The position numbers and the translations under genes are program-made. A stretch of 64,000 bases of DNA from Paracentrotus lividus (Eukaryota > Echinodermata > Echinoidea > Camarodonta > Echinidae), in NCBI GenBank assembly GCA_940671915.1, contig CALNVZ010003432.1, forward strand, positions 9,331,342 through 9,395,341. Direction: 5' to 3'. Below are positions 37,222-48,880 of this stretch, one piece after another (positions within the stretch are counted from its first letter, which is position 1; the number at the start of each line of letters is the position of its first letter). The notes below the pieces were generated by a model. The model saw only the letters and a list, made by a program, of their open reading frames with translations. It was not told where the DNA came from and ran no database searches.

Positions 37222-37295
37222 TACTCCGGTGGTCTAGCGGTTATGACGGTGGTCTAGCAATCCACAGGTCGTGGGTTCGAATCCCGCCCGGGCAG
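37222..37295 (+). tRNA. tRNA-like sequence, Ala(AGC)-type anticodon loop
   Basis: A box TGGTCTAGCGG and B box GGTTCGAATCC are both intact. The T arm forms five pairs (GTGGG/CCCGC with one G-T). The anticodon arm has GTGG/CCAC with a mismatched closing pair and loop CTAGCAA. The acceptor stem pairs at about five of seven positions. It could be a decayed tRNA or a SINE head; a working tRNA is less likely. Confidence 0.45.
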
Positions 37296-37557
37296 CCTAT
37301 GATTTTTTTCATAGCTGTCTGGTTCCAATATTTATCACACAGCAGTTGCGTGTGTTTCTACCAATTTGCATGGTTTCTACCGTTGGAGACAAATGAATAA
37401 ATTAATTGTCTGTTTACTTATTGTTCAAAAATATCTCTGTTTGTGTTCTGATTTTAGTAGTATCCTAAATCACAGCTGCCCCCATTCTCTCAATAATAAT
37501 AATACAATTTACAACCCTTTGAAAAGGTACAAAATTTTACCCTTAATGGTGCTCTTA

Positions 37558-38015
37558 CACTGTAAAAAAAATGAGTAAAATCTTACCCAATACTGAGCAA
37601 AAAGGTAACTCGCGTGAAATTGAGTAAAAAATATTACTCATGCAGTAGAGCCAAATGTTACTCAGAAAAGAGTAACTTTTAGTCATCTATGTATCATTCC
37701 TAGCTTCGAAAGGAGTAAACAATTAGTTTACTCATTTTCTTGCGAGTTACCTTTTTACTAGCTCTGTTAAGCGTAAACAAAATTTACTCCGTTGGGAGTA
37801 AAGCATTAGTTTACTCATTTTCTTGCGAGTTACCTTTTTACTCTGTTAAGAGTAAACAAAATTTACTCCGTTGGGACTAAAGCATAATTATGTTTACTCA
37901 TTTTCTTGCGCGTTATCTTTTTACTAGCTCTGTTAAGCGTAAACAAAATTTACTCCGTTGGGAGTAAAGCATTAGTTTACTCATTTTCTTGCGAGTTACC
38001 TTTTTTTTTACAGTG
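37558..38015. mobile_element. CACTGTAAAAAAA TIR element with internal tandem repeats (458 bp)
   Basis: CACTGTAAAAAAA at the left and TTTTTTTACAGTG at the right, with TA outside both ends (37556-37557, 38016-38017). The interior has repeated GAGTAA/TTACTC words, and from about 37712 a direct repeat of 79-87 bp containing CTCTGTTAAG...TTTACTCC. Three CTCTGTTAAG landmarks lie at 37762, 37841 and 37928. Non-coding. Confidence 0.85.
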
Positions 38016-38017
38016 TA

Positions 38018-39267
38018 GTGTTGTATTTTGTTGCACACTTAAAGGTTCAAAGTTGCACCCTCTATGCAAAGTAAAGTGTGTATAGTGTCCGGCTCAAAAA
38101 GCTTCAAATAATTTGCGCTACATTGCCGACAGCCAGGGCAATCCGCTCTGAAAATTATTACAGTATATCTGTAACAGGGAAAGCCATTTATCAATATTTG
38201 TATCAACATGCCCGCAAGACACAACAAGTGTTTATTCTACCCATAGAAATCGAATCGGAAAGCGAAAACTCGCAAACAGCATTGGCCAAATATTGTCATT
38301 GAGTTGAGCATTCGGGATGAAGAAATATCACCGGATTGAAATGTCGGTAATCATAAATGGTATTGAGGCTAGGCCGAGAGGCAAATGCTTTTGGACCAAG
38401 AATCAATCATTTCGTGGCAATACGGATGACCGAAGGCAATTTTGCAAGAAATGGATCGGTGACATTGACTGGAAGATAGGGAAAGGAGGAGAAAGGATGA
38501 TATAAGGTACATTAAAACGTCACGGTGATATTGCAGTTGCCGATGATGAAAAATGCAACGGGGGTACCGCATGTGAAGGCCTTAAGACGCTTTTGAAGGA
38601 AGTCTGCATGAGGCCCGATATTGAGGAAATGAAAAGAAAAGTAGGAAAGGTCACGATAATTGTTTATGGCTACATGGTATATCTTTCAAGGTTATAGCTT
38701 TAGATGACGATTTAAAGGAATACATTGAAAAAATAAAGCAGATTCATTATCATGAATAGTTTAAGACTCTTAAGTAAAAATTATGACAATTATAAAGACA
38801 TAAAATGTTTAAAATAGAGACGGAGGAGTATTATGATAAATAATTATTATCTTCCATGCCAAATACAATTCATAATCCTAATTATTCCAACTTTTGACCA
38901 GAAAAGATGATAAACAAGAAATAAGATAATCAAAGTTAGATATCCGACACGAAATGATTTAATTTTAAATATGAGGATTCGCTGTCTGTGATATCAACAG
39001 GACGGTAAGTGGTGAAGGGTGAAGAGCATCTTACAATTTATTTGTTTTTTGGAGTACGTAGACAAAATCAAGACCGGTTTAATTGCTTTATTGACACGTT
39101 AAGACCTCATTAGGTATTTATCAACACTTTGGTTTGTATAACTAGTACTGATTACAATGGGAATGTCGATACATTTGTCCTCGAATGGTGTGATTCGGTT
39201 TTGTTGATGTTATTTGCAATCTAGTTTAATTACATGACCCCAATGAACTACGGCAAGGGATTAACCT
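38018..39267. other. intergenic, nothing recognised
   Basis: AT-rich. Short frames at 38039-38572 have no recognisable domain. Confidence 0.5.
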
Positions 39268-39522
39268 AATGCGGCGGTCACAACTCGTCGTAGGCTACGG
39301 GGCACGTGCCATCAACGTAGCCTGCGATGCATGTGCAATGCACGCACAGGTCCTGGGTCAACTTCTGCGATTCCTGCGTTTCTGTAGTAAGGGTATTGTA
39401 AAAACTTCCTGCACGTCGTACATGCATTGCACCTGCAAGGTACCTCCGCTGCACGAATTTTCTACGAAATCCATCGTAGGGAGTTGCACGTCGATGGTAC
39501 GGCGAGTTGTGACCGCCGCATT
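39268..39522. mobile_element. MITE with AATGCGGCGGTCACAACTCG ends (255 bp)
   Basis: AATGCGGCGGTCACAACTCG at the left is matched by CGAGTTGTGACCGCCGCATT at the right. Further inverse pairs lie inside (GATGCATGTGCAATGCACG against ACATGCATTGCACCTGC). GC-rich compared with its surroundings and non-coding. The flanks do not give a clear target duplication. Confidence 0.8.
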
Positions 39523-39565
39523 ATCCTAATTTCCAGGCACATTTCCATGATTCATAGGTTACCCA

Positions 39566-40202
39566 CACTTTTAGAACGCGGTTTAAAAATTTCGCTGTTT
39601 AAAAAAATATTGGTTAAAAAGTTAAACATTCTTGTTTATTATTTAAACATTGTTGTTTAAAACCGGAAAAGCGAGGTTTTATAGCCTTAGACAAGACCTG
39701 TTTAGAGATAAGAGTTTAGATATTAAACAGTTTTGTTTAAACAGGCCGAGGCAAATGTCACGTGATAGTCATGAGCTAATGGCATCACTCGTAACATGCA
39801 AGGTAAAATCGGAGCAACATTTCAATCATAGCGAAGGAATATTGCCTCACACATTACGGAAGTGTATATACTGATGTGTTGGCTCAGTGGATAGAGCGTC
39901 TGCCAGATAATCGAAGGATCGTGAGTTCGATACCCGGCCGCGTTAACCAAATGTGGGAGCGTTTTTATTTTTTTGAGAGAAGCGTTAAACAATACTGTTG
40001 ATATTTTAAACAACCATTAAACAACAGGTTGTTTAAACGTCTAAACAACAGGTAGTTTAAACGTTTAAACAACGAGAGTGTTAAAGTTTTAAACAACTAC
40101 AAGTTGTTTAATTTTTAAACAACGCTGTGCGATTCACCGGTTAACACGCAATTGTTTAAGATTTTAAACAACTTCTTTAATTGGTTCTAACAGTTCACAG
40201 TG
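39566..40202. mobile_element. second copy of the CACTGTTAGAA-type element, opposite orientation
   Basis: Left end CACTTTTAGAACGCGG matches the inverse of the right end of 11171-11772. The right end TTGGTTCTAACAGTTCACAGTG is a variant of the other terminus. The body again contains TTGTTTAA/TTAAACAA words and a tRNA-like core. The ends are less exact than in the first copy, and no TA duplication is clear. Confidence 0.75.
39876..39943 (+). tRNA. tRNA-like promoter segment inside the TIR element (not a functional tRNA)
   Basis: Cognate to 11401-11466: TGGCTCAGTGG as A box, paired D arm (GCTC/GAGC), and GAGTTCGATACCC as B box. The anticodon stem is mostly unpaired. Confidence 0.5.
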
Positions 40203-43200
40203 TCTTAACCCCTAACTAGTGTTCATATTTAGAACAAGGGAAAACTCTAGTGCAAAAATGCTTAAGTCCATGATTTTCAAAACTGAATTTCTTGATTAAA
40301 CCTAACCATAGCAATCCTAACACAAACCCAAACCTAAAACCTTACCATAATTCATATCGTTATCACAATCCTATGGTTAGGATTAGGGCTACGGTGTCAG
40401 TGTGATCAACGGGTCAACACGATGGAAAGGCCCATTTTTCGACTTATGTACTTCTTCCACTCAAAATTCAGGTTCTTCAGATATCCATGCTCACATACTA
40501 GAACCCCTTTTGGCTTGCTAAAACCGTAAATCCCCGCCCGTTGCCTCGTGAAGTCACTGAAGACTCTTTTGGGTCCCCAGTCAGCTCTTCGGTTGGTATC
40601 AAATCACACCATTAGTGCTGACGGCTAATTAGGACTTCTCGTAATGATACATTCCCTGACATTCGCTACTCAAGAAACCACTGTAGTGGCGGATCCACGC
40701 GGGGCGAAAGAGGTGTTCGCCCATTCTGTTGTTTTCACTTTGAACATATATATACATGTACATATCAATTTAATAAAATTGGCCTCAGCACCCCTTTTTA
40801 TGTTTACCGTCCCCAGCTGCTTTGTAAAACTTCAGATACATGTAATTGTGAATACAAAACATTCAGAGTCTAGCAGAGGTAAAGACATTTTTTTTATTAA
40901 TGAAGGCATGTACCTTTGTTAGTTTACAACTAATTTTATGCGTTGTGTTTCTTTTAATGTAGGCATTCACTGAAAGTCATAACACAGACCTTGCACATTA
41001 TGCGAGCAGTAAGAAATTTATAAAAGGACTGTAAGGTGAAATAAAAAGAAAACAAAAACTATCTGTTGAGTCATGACTTATTCTCATTCATGTTTTCGAC
41101 AAGCAGGTCTTAATGAGAAGGAAACTGATATTGCTTGACTCTTAATATTTCCATCTACACGAGAACGGGGCACCGGCGCCATTAGCTTCAAATTGTTGTT
41201 GTCTGTTCGTCATAATGCACACAAAATGGTATTACATGACTGTTCGAATTAACATGACTGTAATTCCACCACGATTACCGCCTCCGGTGCGAAGTCAAGA
41301 ACGACATCGACGCCCAACTTGCCCTAGATGGAGGAAGGACGATGAGAAGGAGGAGAGCAAGATTTGTGAAGGAAGGTTAACTCTTTGGGTAACTTTATAC
41401 CCAATTTAAACAACCACTTGAACTCAATAATGTGATGGTATTAATACTGAGTTGTTTTCTCTTGTCAGTTTTACTCATTTATCTTGAAAAAGAACAAAGA
41501 ATATTGTGCAGGATCATGTGATCCATTCATCAAATGTAATCAAATTCATCGAACGATTACACGAGCTCAAAGAAAGTGAAGTTATATACTTATACGCAGT
41601 TGGCGTCAAATATGCACCGCCGAGCCACGTATGTTAATTTTTGATGACAAAATGTAAGCAGGAATGGATTGTTGTTGTTGTTGTTGTTGTTTTTTTTTTC
41701 TGTTTTTTTTTTTTACAACTGATGACAAAAACATTTCATAAACCTTGAACCCGCTATACCCAATTTGTTGTTCCCTGATGCCAATAAGGGGTAAGAGCAT
41801 TTGGCATTCTCATTTTTTTTTCCCGGGGTGAATATACAATAAAGTGTTCGAAGGACGCCGATATTGGGACAAATATGAATGTTGCGCTAGCGCATCAACC
41901 CCTTTACTAGACAGTGCGCTGCGTCAATGACTAAAGGAACTGCGTCAAAGCCTGTCATGAGCATTGTCATGGCTCCTTCTTGATTAGCGCAATGGAAGTG
42001 ACGCTTCTCGTGCAATGACCACCGTATGAATTATACGTCTAAGGAAACTAGGGTAGATGTTGTGTCTGAAAGTAAGGTATCATATAGAGGCTGTTAGTCT
42101 TGACATCCCAAAAGAAGAAGAAAAAACCCCCCAAAGAACAACAAAAAACCTGAAAGACATCGATTCTCTCCACGGAGGGATCAGGTATAGAAGAAGTTGT
42201 TGACCTACATTTACTATTGGAGTACTTTATCCAAGCACAACCTGGGATGAGAATATCGAACTGCTCAGAAGGGCCCCGAACCGACCTCATTCGTAAATTT
42301 CTGTGATATATCAATTCATAGACCGTTTTATTGCCTTGGTAAACTTCCATTCCGGCATTTACAGACTTTTCGAACATGGTCCTTGAGGCATCGAAGAGAC
42401 ATGATGATATATAGCTTGATGAAGAAAAGGGGCTTACGGAGATTAAAATGCGGATTTGTACTGAAGCTTTACAACGACTTGAGTTGAATGTCCGAGCAAT
42501 ATAAGGCAAATTTACATTTGAGGGTTTTCCTCAATCTGCACGAGCAAAACAATTTCTTTTTAATTATAAGTTCCTCTCACTTAAGCATTATCAGATAATA
42601 AAATTCCTTGGAAAACTATATTGTTGGGGTCTAATTTGATTACGGCCTATACAATAGTGCACAAAATGTTCGCATTTGCCTTTGTTTCATGTATAGTAAT
42701 CTAGAAATTTGAGGGTGTGAAAGAGTAGGGGTGAAAGCGGGGATCCATACATGCCAACATAACAATACACTGTTTACTTCTGCTGGCTATGTTTGATTTT
42801 TTTAATGTTATTCCGTCAAAACAACATGATACGTTTCTGGTCGCACAGTCGTGACCGACATTTTTTTTTCATGAGCTACCACATCGAAGCTGTCCCTCAG
42901 GAACACAAACAGATTCAGAATATCCCCAAGGCAAATCTGGCACGTATACTAAGCTGATTCTAGTAGCGAAAACACCATTATTGACAAGGTCTGTTTCAAA
43001 ACCTTACGGTATCTAATCGAAATCAAATTGCAGATCCGGCACAGAAAGGATTAGTAAAGTCGATTTGTTCAATATTTTTCCTTCAGGCATCAGGCAGGGC
43101 TGCATTTTATTTCTATTTATAAATATTGTGCCTTCCATCAGGTGCCTTCTGATTTGCAAAGCTACTCTCTTGAAAAATAGTCTTGGAGATGTTTACTCAG

Positions 43201-45299
43201 CATAATCATTAGAAGATGGAAACCTTCTTATTAAAACAATATCCGATTTAGTGCTAGATATGTATTTTTAATTCAACGCAACGCTATAGGCCCATAAATT
43301 AAAGTTTCTAGAAAAGCAAAAGAAAAACAACTCCCTTGGAATATTAGGAACAGCCTATTAATTAGGTACCCTTTCATTTTCTTAAAATTAGTCCATGCAA
43401 ATCAGTTTATAAGAGTTGCGATGTCTGTATTATAGCAAAACGTTGTATTTTGTTGCAAGAAAGATACGCAATGGGTTATATTCACTCATCTGGTGCATAG
43501 TAAGTAAACTGTTTATTTCCGCGGGAAAAAATGCTACAGAAATCGAATTTTTATCCCTCTTTATACGATCAGTCTGGCGAGAATATACATTCGCTTTCCG
43601 ACCTGTAATTGGATTTCTATGCCAGAAAACCTAGATATTTGCTCATGCTTCAGAACTTTCTTGTTCTGCCATACAAACTATCTACTTATTCTACATGTTT
43701 GGGTTTTTTACGTAATAAGCTTGGATATAATACGGAATAAGCTACCGTATAGAAGAAAGCAATATCCATGAAATTACTACTGTCTATAACTGATTATTCT
43801 GCTGAAGATCAACGTGCCTATAAACATGTATATCATGTAGTAGAAGATGATGATGATAGGATAACATTTTTTTGTTCTTGATAATGAAAATGTTTATTTG
43901 ATGCCTTTTGGCTTTTCTCTATAAACAGTATTCAAATTATTCCCTTTTCACACAATTTTCTTAAGGAAAACAGTCAAACATTTGTCAAACTGAGAACAAA
44001 AGTAGACGCGGATTATACATGTATATAATAATAATAATAATAATAAATAATAACTCGGAATTGACAAATTATTTTTGGACGATTACAAAATGGCAAGCAT
44101 TAAAATTCGATTCATCTAGAAGTCGGTTGACAGAGCACAATTTCAGTCGTTTGTTCTTTTACACATTTTAGAGCGATTGTGTACCAACAGGTAAGGAGTA
44201 CATATATGATAAATAATCGATAAATAACGTAACGTACACATGGCAGAAAGCCCATTTCAATAAAATGTGCATAATGCCACTTTTTTTTTCATGTTGTTCT
44301 TTTGTGATAATCTCAATTGAATAAACCGCTGAGAAGGTTTTCCCTGTTTTGCTTGGTTGCGTCAGATAGGGATTAGTAGGTATTAAATAAAGCGCTTTAT
44401 GTTAGCAGCCTTCAAAATATTCTTTGAAATGAGATGTCCATACTTTAAGAGATAAATTTAAGGAACACGATTTGTGACAACTTATTGTTTTTTTTTCTTT
44501 CGACTGATTGATTACCTTGAAGTGATCATGTAATGGAGAGATTGCACAGATTTACATAAAAAACCATGCCGTTTGTTTAAATGCCTATATTATATGCAGT
44601 GTTTGTATGAGACAGACCGGAATATAACTTCTGATTTTCCCTAATTCTTAATATCTGTCGACAAAATGTATCCAACTCCTCATGTATTTTCCTGAAGAGA
44701 ATTATATCCACTAAAGTAATCTCGTAAAATATATATACATATATTTGTTTAACCGTATTTTGAACAGGGGTCTATTGAAGAATAATACTAAAAAGTGCCC
44801 TTTGTTACAATTGATCACAAACTTTGTAATTTTGCACGCAAAGTTGATTGTTCAGAGAAAGAGATTTACCCAAACAATGGTATGATATCATTCTCTTTCG
44901 TTCTTACGAAATTTCACAATGACTTAGTCTGCTACTCGGGATCGTCTGTACAATTGGAATAATTTGTTTATAGTAATTGGTAAATCATGAATACTAGTAT
45001 ATTACCGATAAAACAAAATAGAGCAATGCACACATTCACTCGTTCATGCATATACATAGATTGATCACCTTGAATTAGTATTAGGCAAAAATCAATACAC
45101 CAAATTGCTACTCTTAACATTGCCCAATAAAGTTCGGATATTCCAAGGATAACAGTCAAACATTCCTACAAATTCCAAAATACCACTCTAAGAATTGCTT
45201 TTTTTACAACAGTATGTATAGGGGCACATATTGCAGCAAAATGTCACTCCAAACACTTACTTAGCCGACTTGACGTAAATCATGTTACCCTATACGACA
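40203..45299. other. intergenic, no gene recognised
   Basis: Five kilobases of AT-rich DNA. Simple repeats are a (TTG)n run near 41669-41690 and (AAT)n near 44027-44045. The longest frame, 153 codons on the minus strand at 42048-42509, has no recognisable motif and a low-complexity Phe stretch; I do not call it a gene. No TIR pair was found. Confidence 0.45.
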
Positions 45300-45730
45300 T
45301 CCAATAACGCGACAAAGTGAACGCGGTGTCGTGGCGCGAGGACACTTGACATTTTGTTAATCTGTATCGATAACGAGGGTGAGTGGGCGACTTATGTACC
45401 GACAAGAAAGCTGAAAATTTGTCAAGACGGGGCCCATCGAACACTGAGGAATAAGTACGCGAACCAGGACTGCAGAGGTCAATGTCCTCCCTGCGGCGGA
45501 GTCAGCCAGAGCTGCAAATGCGAATCCGGCGATGCACTTCTTCGCCGTCATTTTCATCCATACTCGGATTCATGTGCGTGATTATTACTGCATCAACGCC
45601 GCGCGGAGTAGAACATGACTGCTGAACTCCCGTGGTCAGAAACACGCGGCGGCCTTCTGAGATCACCGGATGGAATTTGGCGATCGAAGAACATTAAAGG
45701 GCGACGACGTAAACATTCGGTATTGATTTG
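45300..45730. other. CpG-richer island with an unassigned Cys-containing frame
   Basis: CG dinucleotides are much denser here than around it. A plus-strand frame at 45354-45581 (75 codons) includes CRGQCPPCGGVSQSCKCESG, but I recognise no domain. It could be an exon, a promoter-proximal region or chance. Confidence 0.3.
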
Positions 45731-46326
45731 TTGAGTTCTCAATCGTTCATCAGCTCACCCCCTCGAGGATGTTTTCTCTAGATGTCGAGTCGCTAACTTA
45801 TGTTAGTGGGATAAGTCTGATTTATGATAATGAGATGTGAACTTGTTGATTGCGGGCAGCTTTTAGACCGTGTCTGAAGACAAAAAAAGAAAAAAGAAAA
45901 AATGTAATCGATTCGTCTATTGATGAGCTTTAGACCTAAATAGGTTATTTCTGTCGTTTTTATTTTTTTATTTACATTTATTGTCACTACAAGATGGTTA
46001 TAGGGTTAATAAACAGTTAATAAGTTAATTGTTAGATTCTCCGTTACATCAAGTGGTCATAAACAAAATTGTATAATTCTTCATCTGAATAAAATATAGC
46101 CATATGTCATTGAATTTTCGACCGATTCACACAAAGCAATATATTCTCATCAGCAACGAAATGGAAAAATATAAGAAAAAGCGCGCGAGAGGGGGAGGGA
46201 GGGGGGGGGGGTGAGGAGTAAGAGAGGGAGTCTGGAAATTGGGATTATAGTGGAACTAAAAAGTAATCATAATTTATATAGACGTAATAACAAAAGTGCA
46301 GGTGTCAATATTCATGAGAATTATAT

Positions 46327-46367
<41 letters not shown>

Positions 46368-47110
46368 GAGAAAGAATGAATGAAAAATATGATAATCATC
46401 TATCATAATAAAAATACTCAACTCGGGACGAGTTTGGAGCGTAAACCTGCCGAAGCCCTGCGTCAGAGTTTCAATAATGCATGTATAGGGTACTGTTCGC
46501 AGTGTGTTTGCGTCTTTGTTTAGCCGCATTAATATGTCTATTACCATCAAACATCCCTAGATAACTTAATCGTTGCCATGACATCTTGCGTGAGATAAAA
46601 GAATATCCGCCATGAGATCGGGCCTTGTGATGCGATGATTTGTTTGTGAATTATACACGGTGTACTGACCGTGACCTTATTAAAACTTAATTTGCCCACT
46701 AATCATGGCTAATTTAGAGAAGAGACCGATTATCGACCGTCTGTGTTGACAATTTGTCTGTAATTCCGATGCTTGCCTATTACGAGATATTACCCCCAAT
46801 TTATAATTGTGATGACTCTTTATTTGGAGGATAAGGAGGATAGTCATGCACGTCGTACACGTAAAGAGAGATTGATTAACGAGCTACATAAAAAGAAAAC
46901 CACGTTGTATTATAACGCTTTTGTAGTAATGTATGATATTATGATGAGGAAAAATCAAAGTTGAAATAAATTTGAGACAAAAGGATACCTTAGGATAAAA
47001 GGGAACGGCATTATGCTGAATATTGCTTAAAATGGTCTCATTTTACTCCGCATGCATAAAAAAGATACAGCATTTATGAGATATTGTGTAACATTCCTTT
47101 CATGAAAGAT
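45731..47110. other. intergenic with (GA)n repeat
   Basis: A G run at about 46201-46211 and (GA)n at 46329-46371. No gene recognised. Confidence 0.55.
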
Positions 47111-48404
47111 GTCGTATTGAACAGGCGGGGTCTTCCCACGAGGCCGAGCGCCCACGAGTCCGAGGGTCCACGAGTCCGATTATTTTCCCACGAGGCCGAG
47201 GGCCCACGAGGCCAAGTATCCACGAGGCCGAACGGCAAAATACAACAATATAATAAAAATTGGCCTCGTGGACCCTCGGCCTCGTGGGAAAATACTCTCG
47301 TGGAACCTTGGCCTCGTGGGAAAATACTCGGACTCGTTGACCCTCAGACTCGTGGGCCCTCAGTTTCGTGGGAAAATACTCGGACTCATGGAACCTCGGC
47401 CTCGTGGGCAAATACTCGGACTCATTGACCCTCGGACTCGTGGGCCCTCGGCCTCGTGGACCCTCCTCGAACAGGCCACTAATGTTTGACTGATGTCTAT
47501 AGTAGATGTGAAATCATTGATCGTTCCCTCTGAATGTAAATGTGTAAGCTTCTAACTCTGGAGCGGAGGATTTTTCATTCACAATCGACTAGTAAAGCAA
47601 TTGGGTTTAATTCCTCATCTACTGACAGATTCAGCCCTTGTACTGGTCATGTCGTCATACAAGCTGAATTTTCCGCTCGTTAAAACGAGTAAAAACTCGT
47701 TCATGTGGTTCATACGCAGACCATCAAAGGCTAATGTACATGATCGATTAATATCAATAGGTGTTATGGTGTACAAACTTATATTCGACCAACCCATGTT
47801 CTATTTTTGGATGATAACGTTACTTTTCCCTGTATGTGCCAGTAACAATTCGTTTTTTCTTCATTAGAAAAAGGGTTGGCTCTCATTTAAACCCTCGTAA
47901 GATTTGAATTTTAACGCCCCTTTTTAGTGCCAATTCGCTGTTTTACAATTTTAGAGAGTAGGACGTTGTCTACTGTAGATGTAGAAACACCGACTACGAT
48001 CACAAAAACGTGCATTATTTAAATCCAATGACCACTTAATGATTGACATTACACCACACATCATTGTTGTCTGATTGTTGGTGGTCTGTTTACTTTGCCG
48101 ATGGTCTAACAGACCGAAAGCCCGCGAGTTCCGTTGAAGTTTCCATTCAAATTTCCCCTTAGAATTTTCCCTCATATGCAAAAGAACAGGGCAAAGAACC
48201 ATCGAGACCAAAGGCACGCACGCTAAATATTATTGTTATTATTATTATTCTTAGTTTATCGTTATTATATTCCAATTTATTAATTTGTTTGTTAATTACG
48301 CATCTCTCTGTTTATATTTCCTTTCATCATTATCCTGTATAAATTCGGACGTTTATTCATTGTGTATTATTTTATGTATTATAATGTTGTATTTAAGTCA
48401 TGTA
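47111..48404 (+). repeat. duplication block A, copy 1
   Basis: A 1.3-kb block that recurs in the same orientation at 56463-57675 with scattered substitutions. It starts at GTCGTATTGAACAGGC, includes the foldback element, and ends at ATTTAAGTCATGTA (48391-48404). An 88-codon frame (47601-47867) is preserved in both copies but resembles no known protein. The copies are too similar for that to show selection. Confidence 0.9.
47127..47468. mobile_element. foldback repeat element with 8-bp target duplication, copy 1 (342 bp)
   Basis: Flanked on both sides by GAACAGGC (47119-47126, 47469-47476). The left arm is made of CCACGAGGCCGAG-type units, the right arm of their inverse CTCGGCCTCGTGG, around an AT-rich centre near 47240-47265, so a long hairpin could form. 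The right arm contains about 80 bp more units than the copy at 56479. Frames reading PRGKILGL are repeat artefacts. The 8-bp duplication suits hAT-type insertion, but the superfamily is unproven. Confidence 0.75.
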
Positions 48405-48810
48405 GGTAGAGTCTCATTCATTTTAACGAGGTCGATGTGTTTGATTGAAACATGCACCTAGCCCGGAGCGCATTCCGTGGAATAATAGTTCCGTGTTCGT
48501 TCTTTGAGAATCAAGTAAAAAAAAGGATCTTAGAATCGAGAGCATGTTTACATCTTATAAAGATAACAGTGGTATCAATCACCCGTATAGCTCACAATAT
48601 CGCTTCATGGAGAATGCTTTAGGGAAAATTAGAGGCTATATTTATGTTTCAAAAGTGAAAGATAATACCCTTAACTACACATTATTTTGTTTTCGAAGAG
48701 ATCATTAGCGAACTTAGAAATTTTTGAAGTGATAATAAGGACATATATTCTGTTCAAGTAGATGCTGTCAAAAAAGGTTATGAATGTGTGAAATAATTGT
48801 AAATAAGTAA

Positions 48811-48880
48811 ACACTAAGCGCCATGAGCGTCGAAAGACGGACCTGAGCGCTATAAAAGTACCCACTATTATTATTATATA
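48811..48880 (+). mobile_element. SINE/LINE-type 3' tail fragment
   Basis: AAGCGCC...AGCGCTATAAAAGTACCCAC followed by (ATT)n. It resembles the 3' ends of the SINE at 10831 and the LINE at 54122. The reverse-complement copy is near 63340-63410. No head or promoter is recognisable upstream. Confidence 0.5.

Noticed and set aside
42048-42509. 153-codon minus-strand frame
   Set aside because: No domain, no signal, a Phe run from an A/T-rich stretch, and no supporting context. Probably chance, though it is the longest unassigned frame.
47084-47489. Frames encoding repeated PRGKILGL/RPRVHE-type peptides (also at 56386-56764)
   Set aside because: They follow the CCACGAGGCCGAG units of the foldback element and are open on both strands because of the unit composition.
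47601-47867. 88-residue frame identical in both A copies
   Set aside because: Identity follows from recent duplication, not selection, and it matches no known protein.
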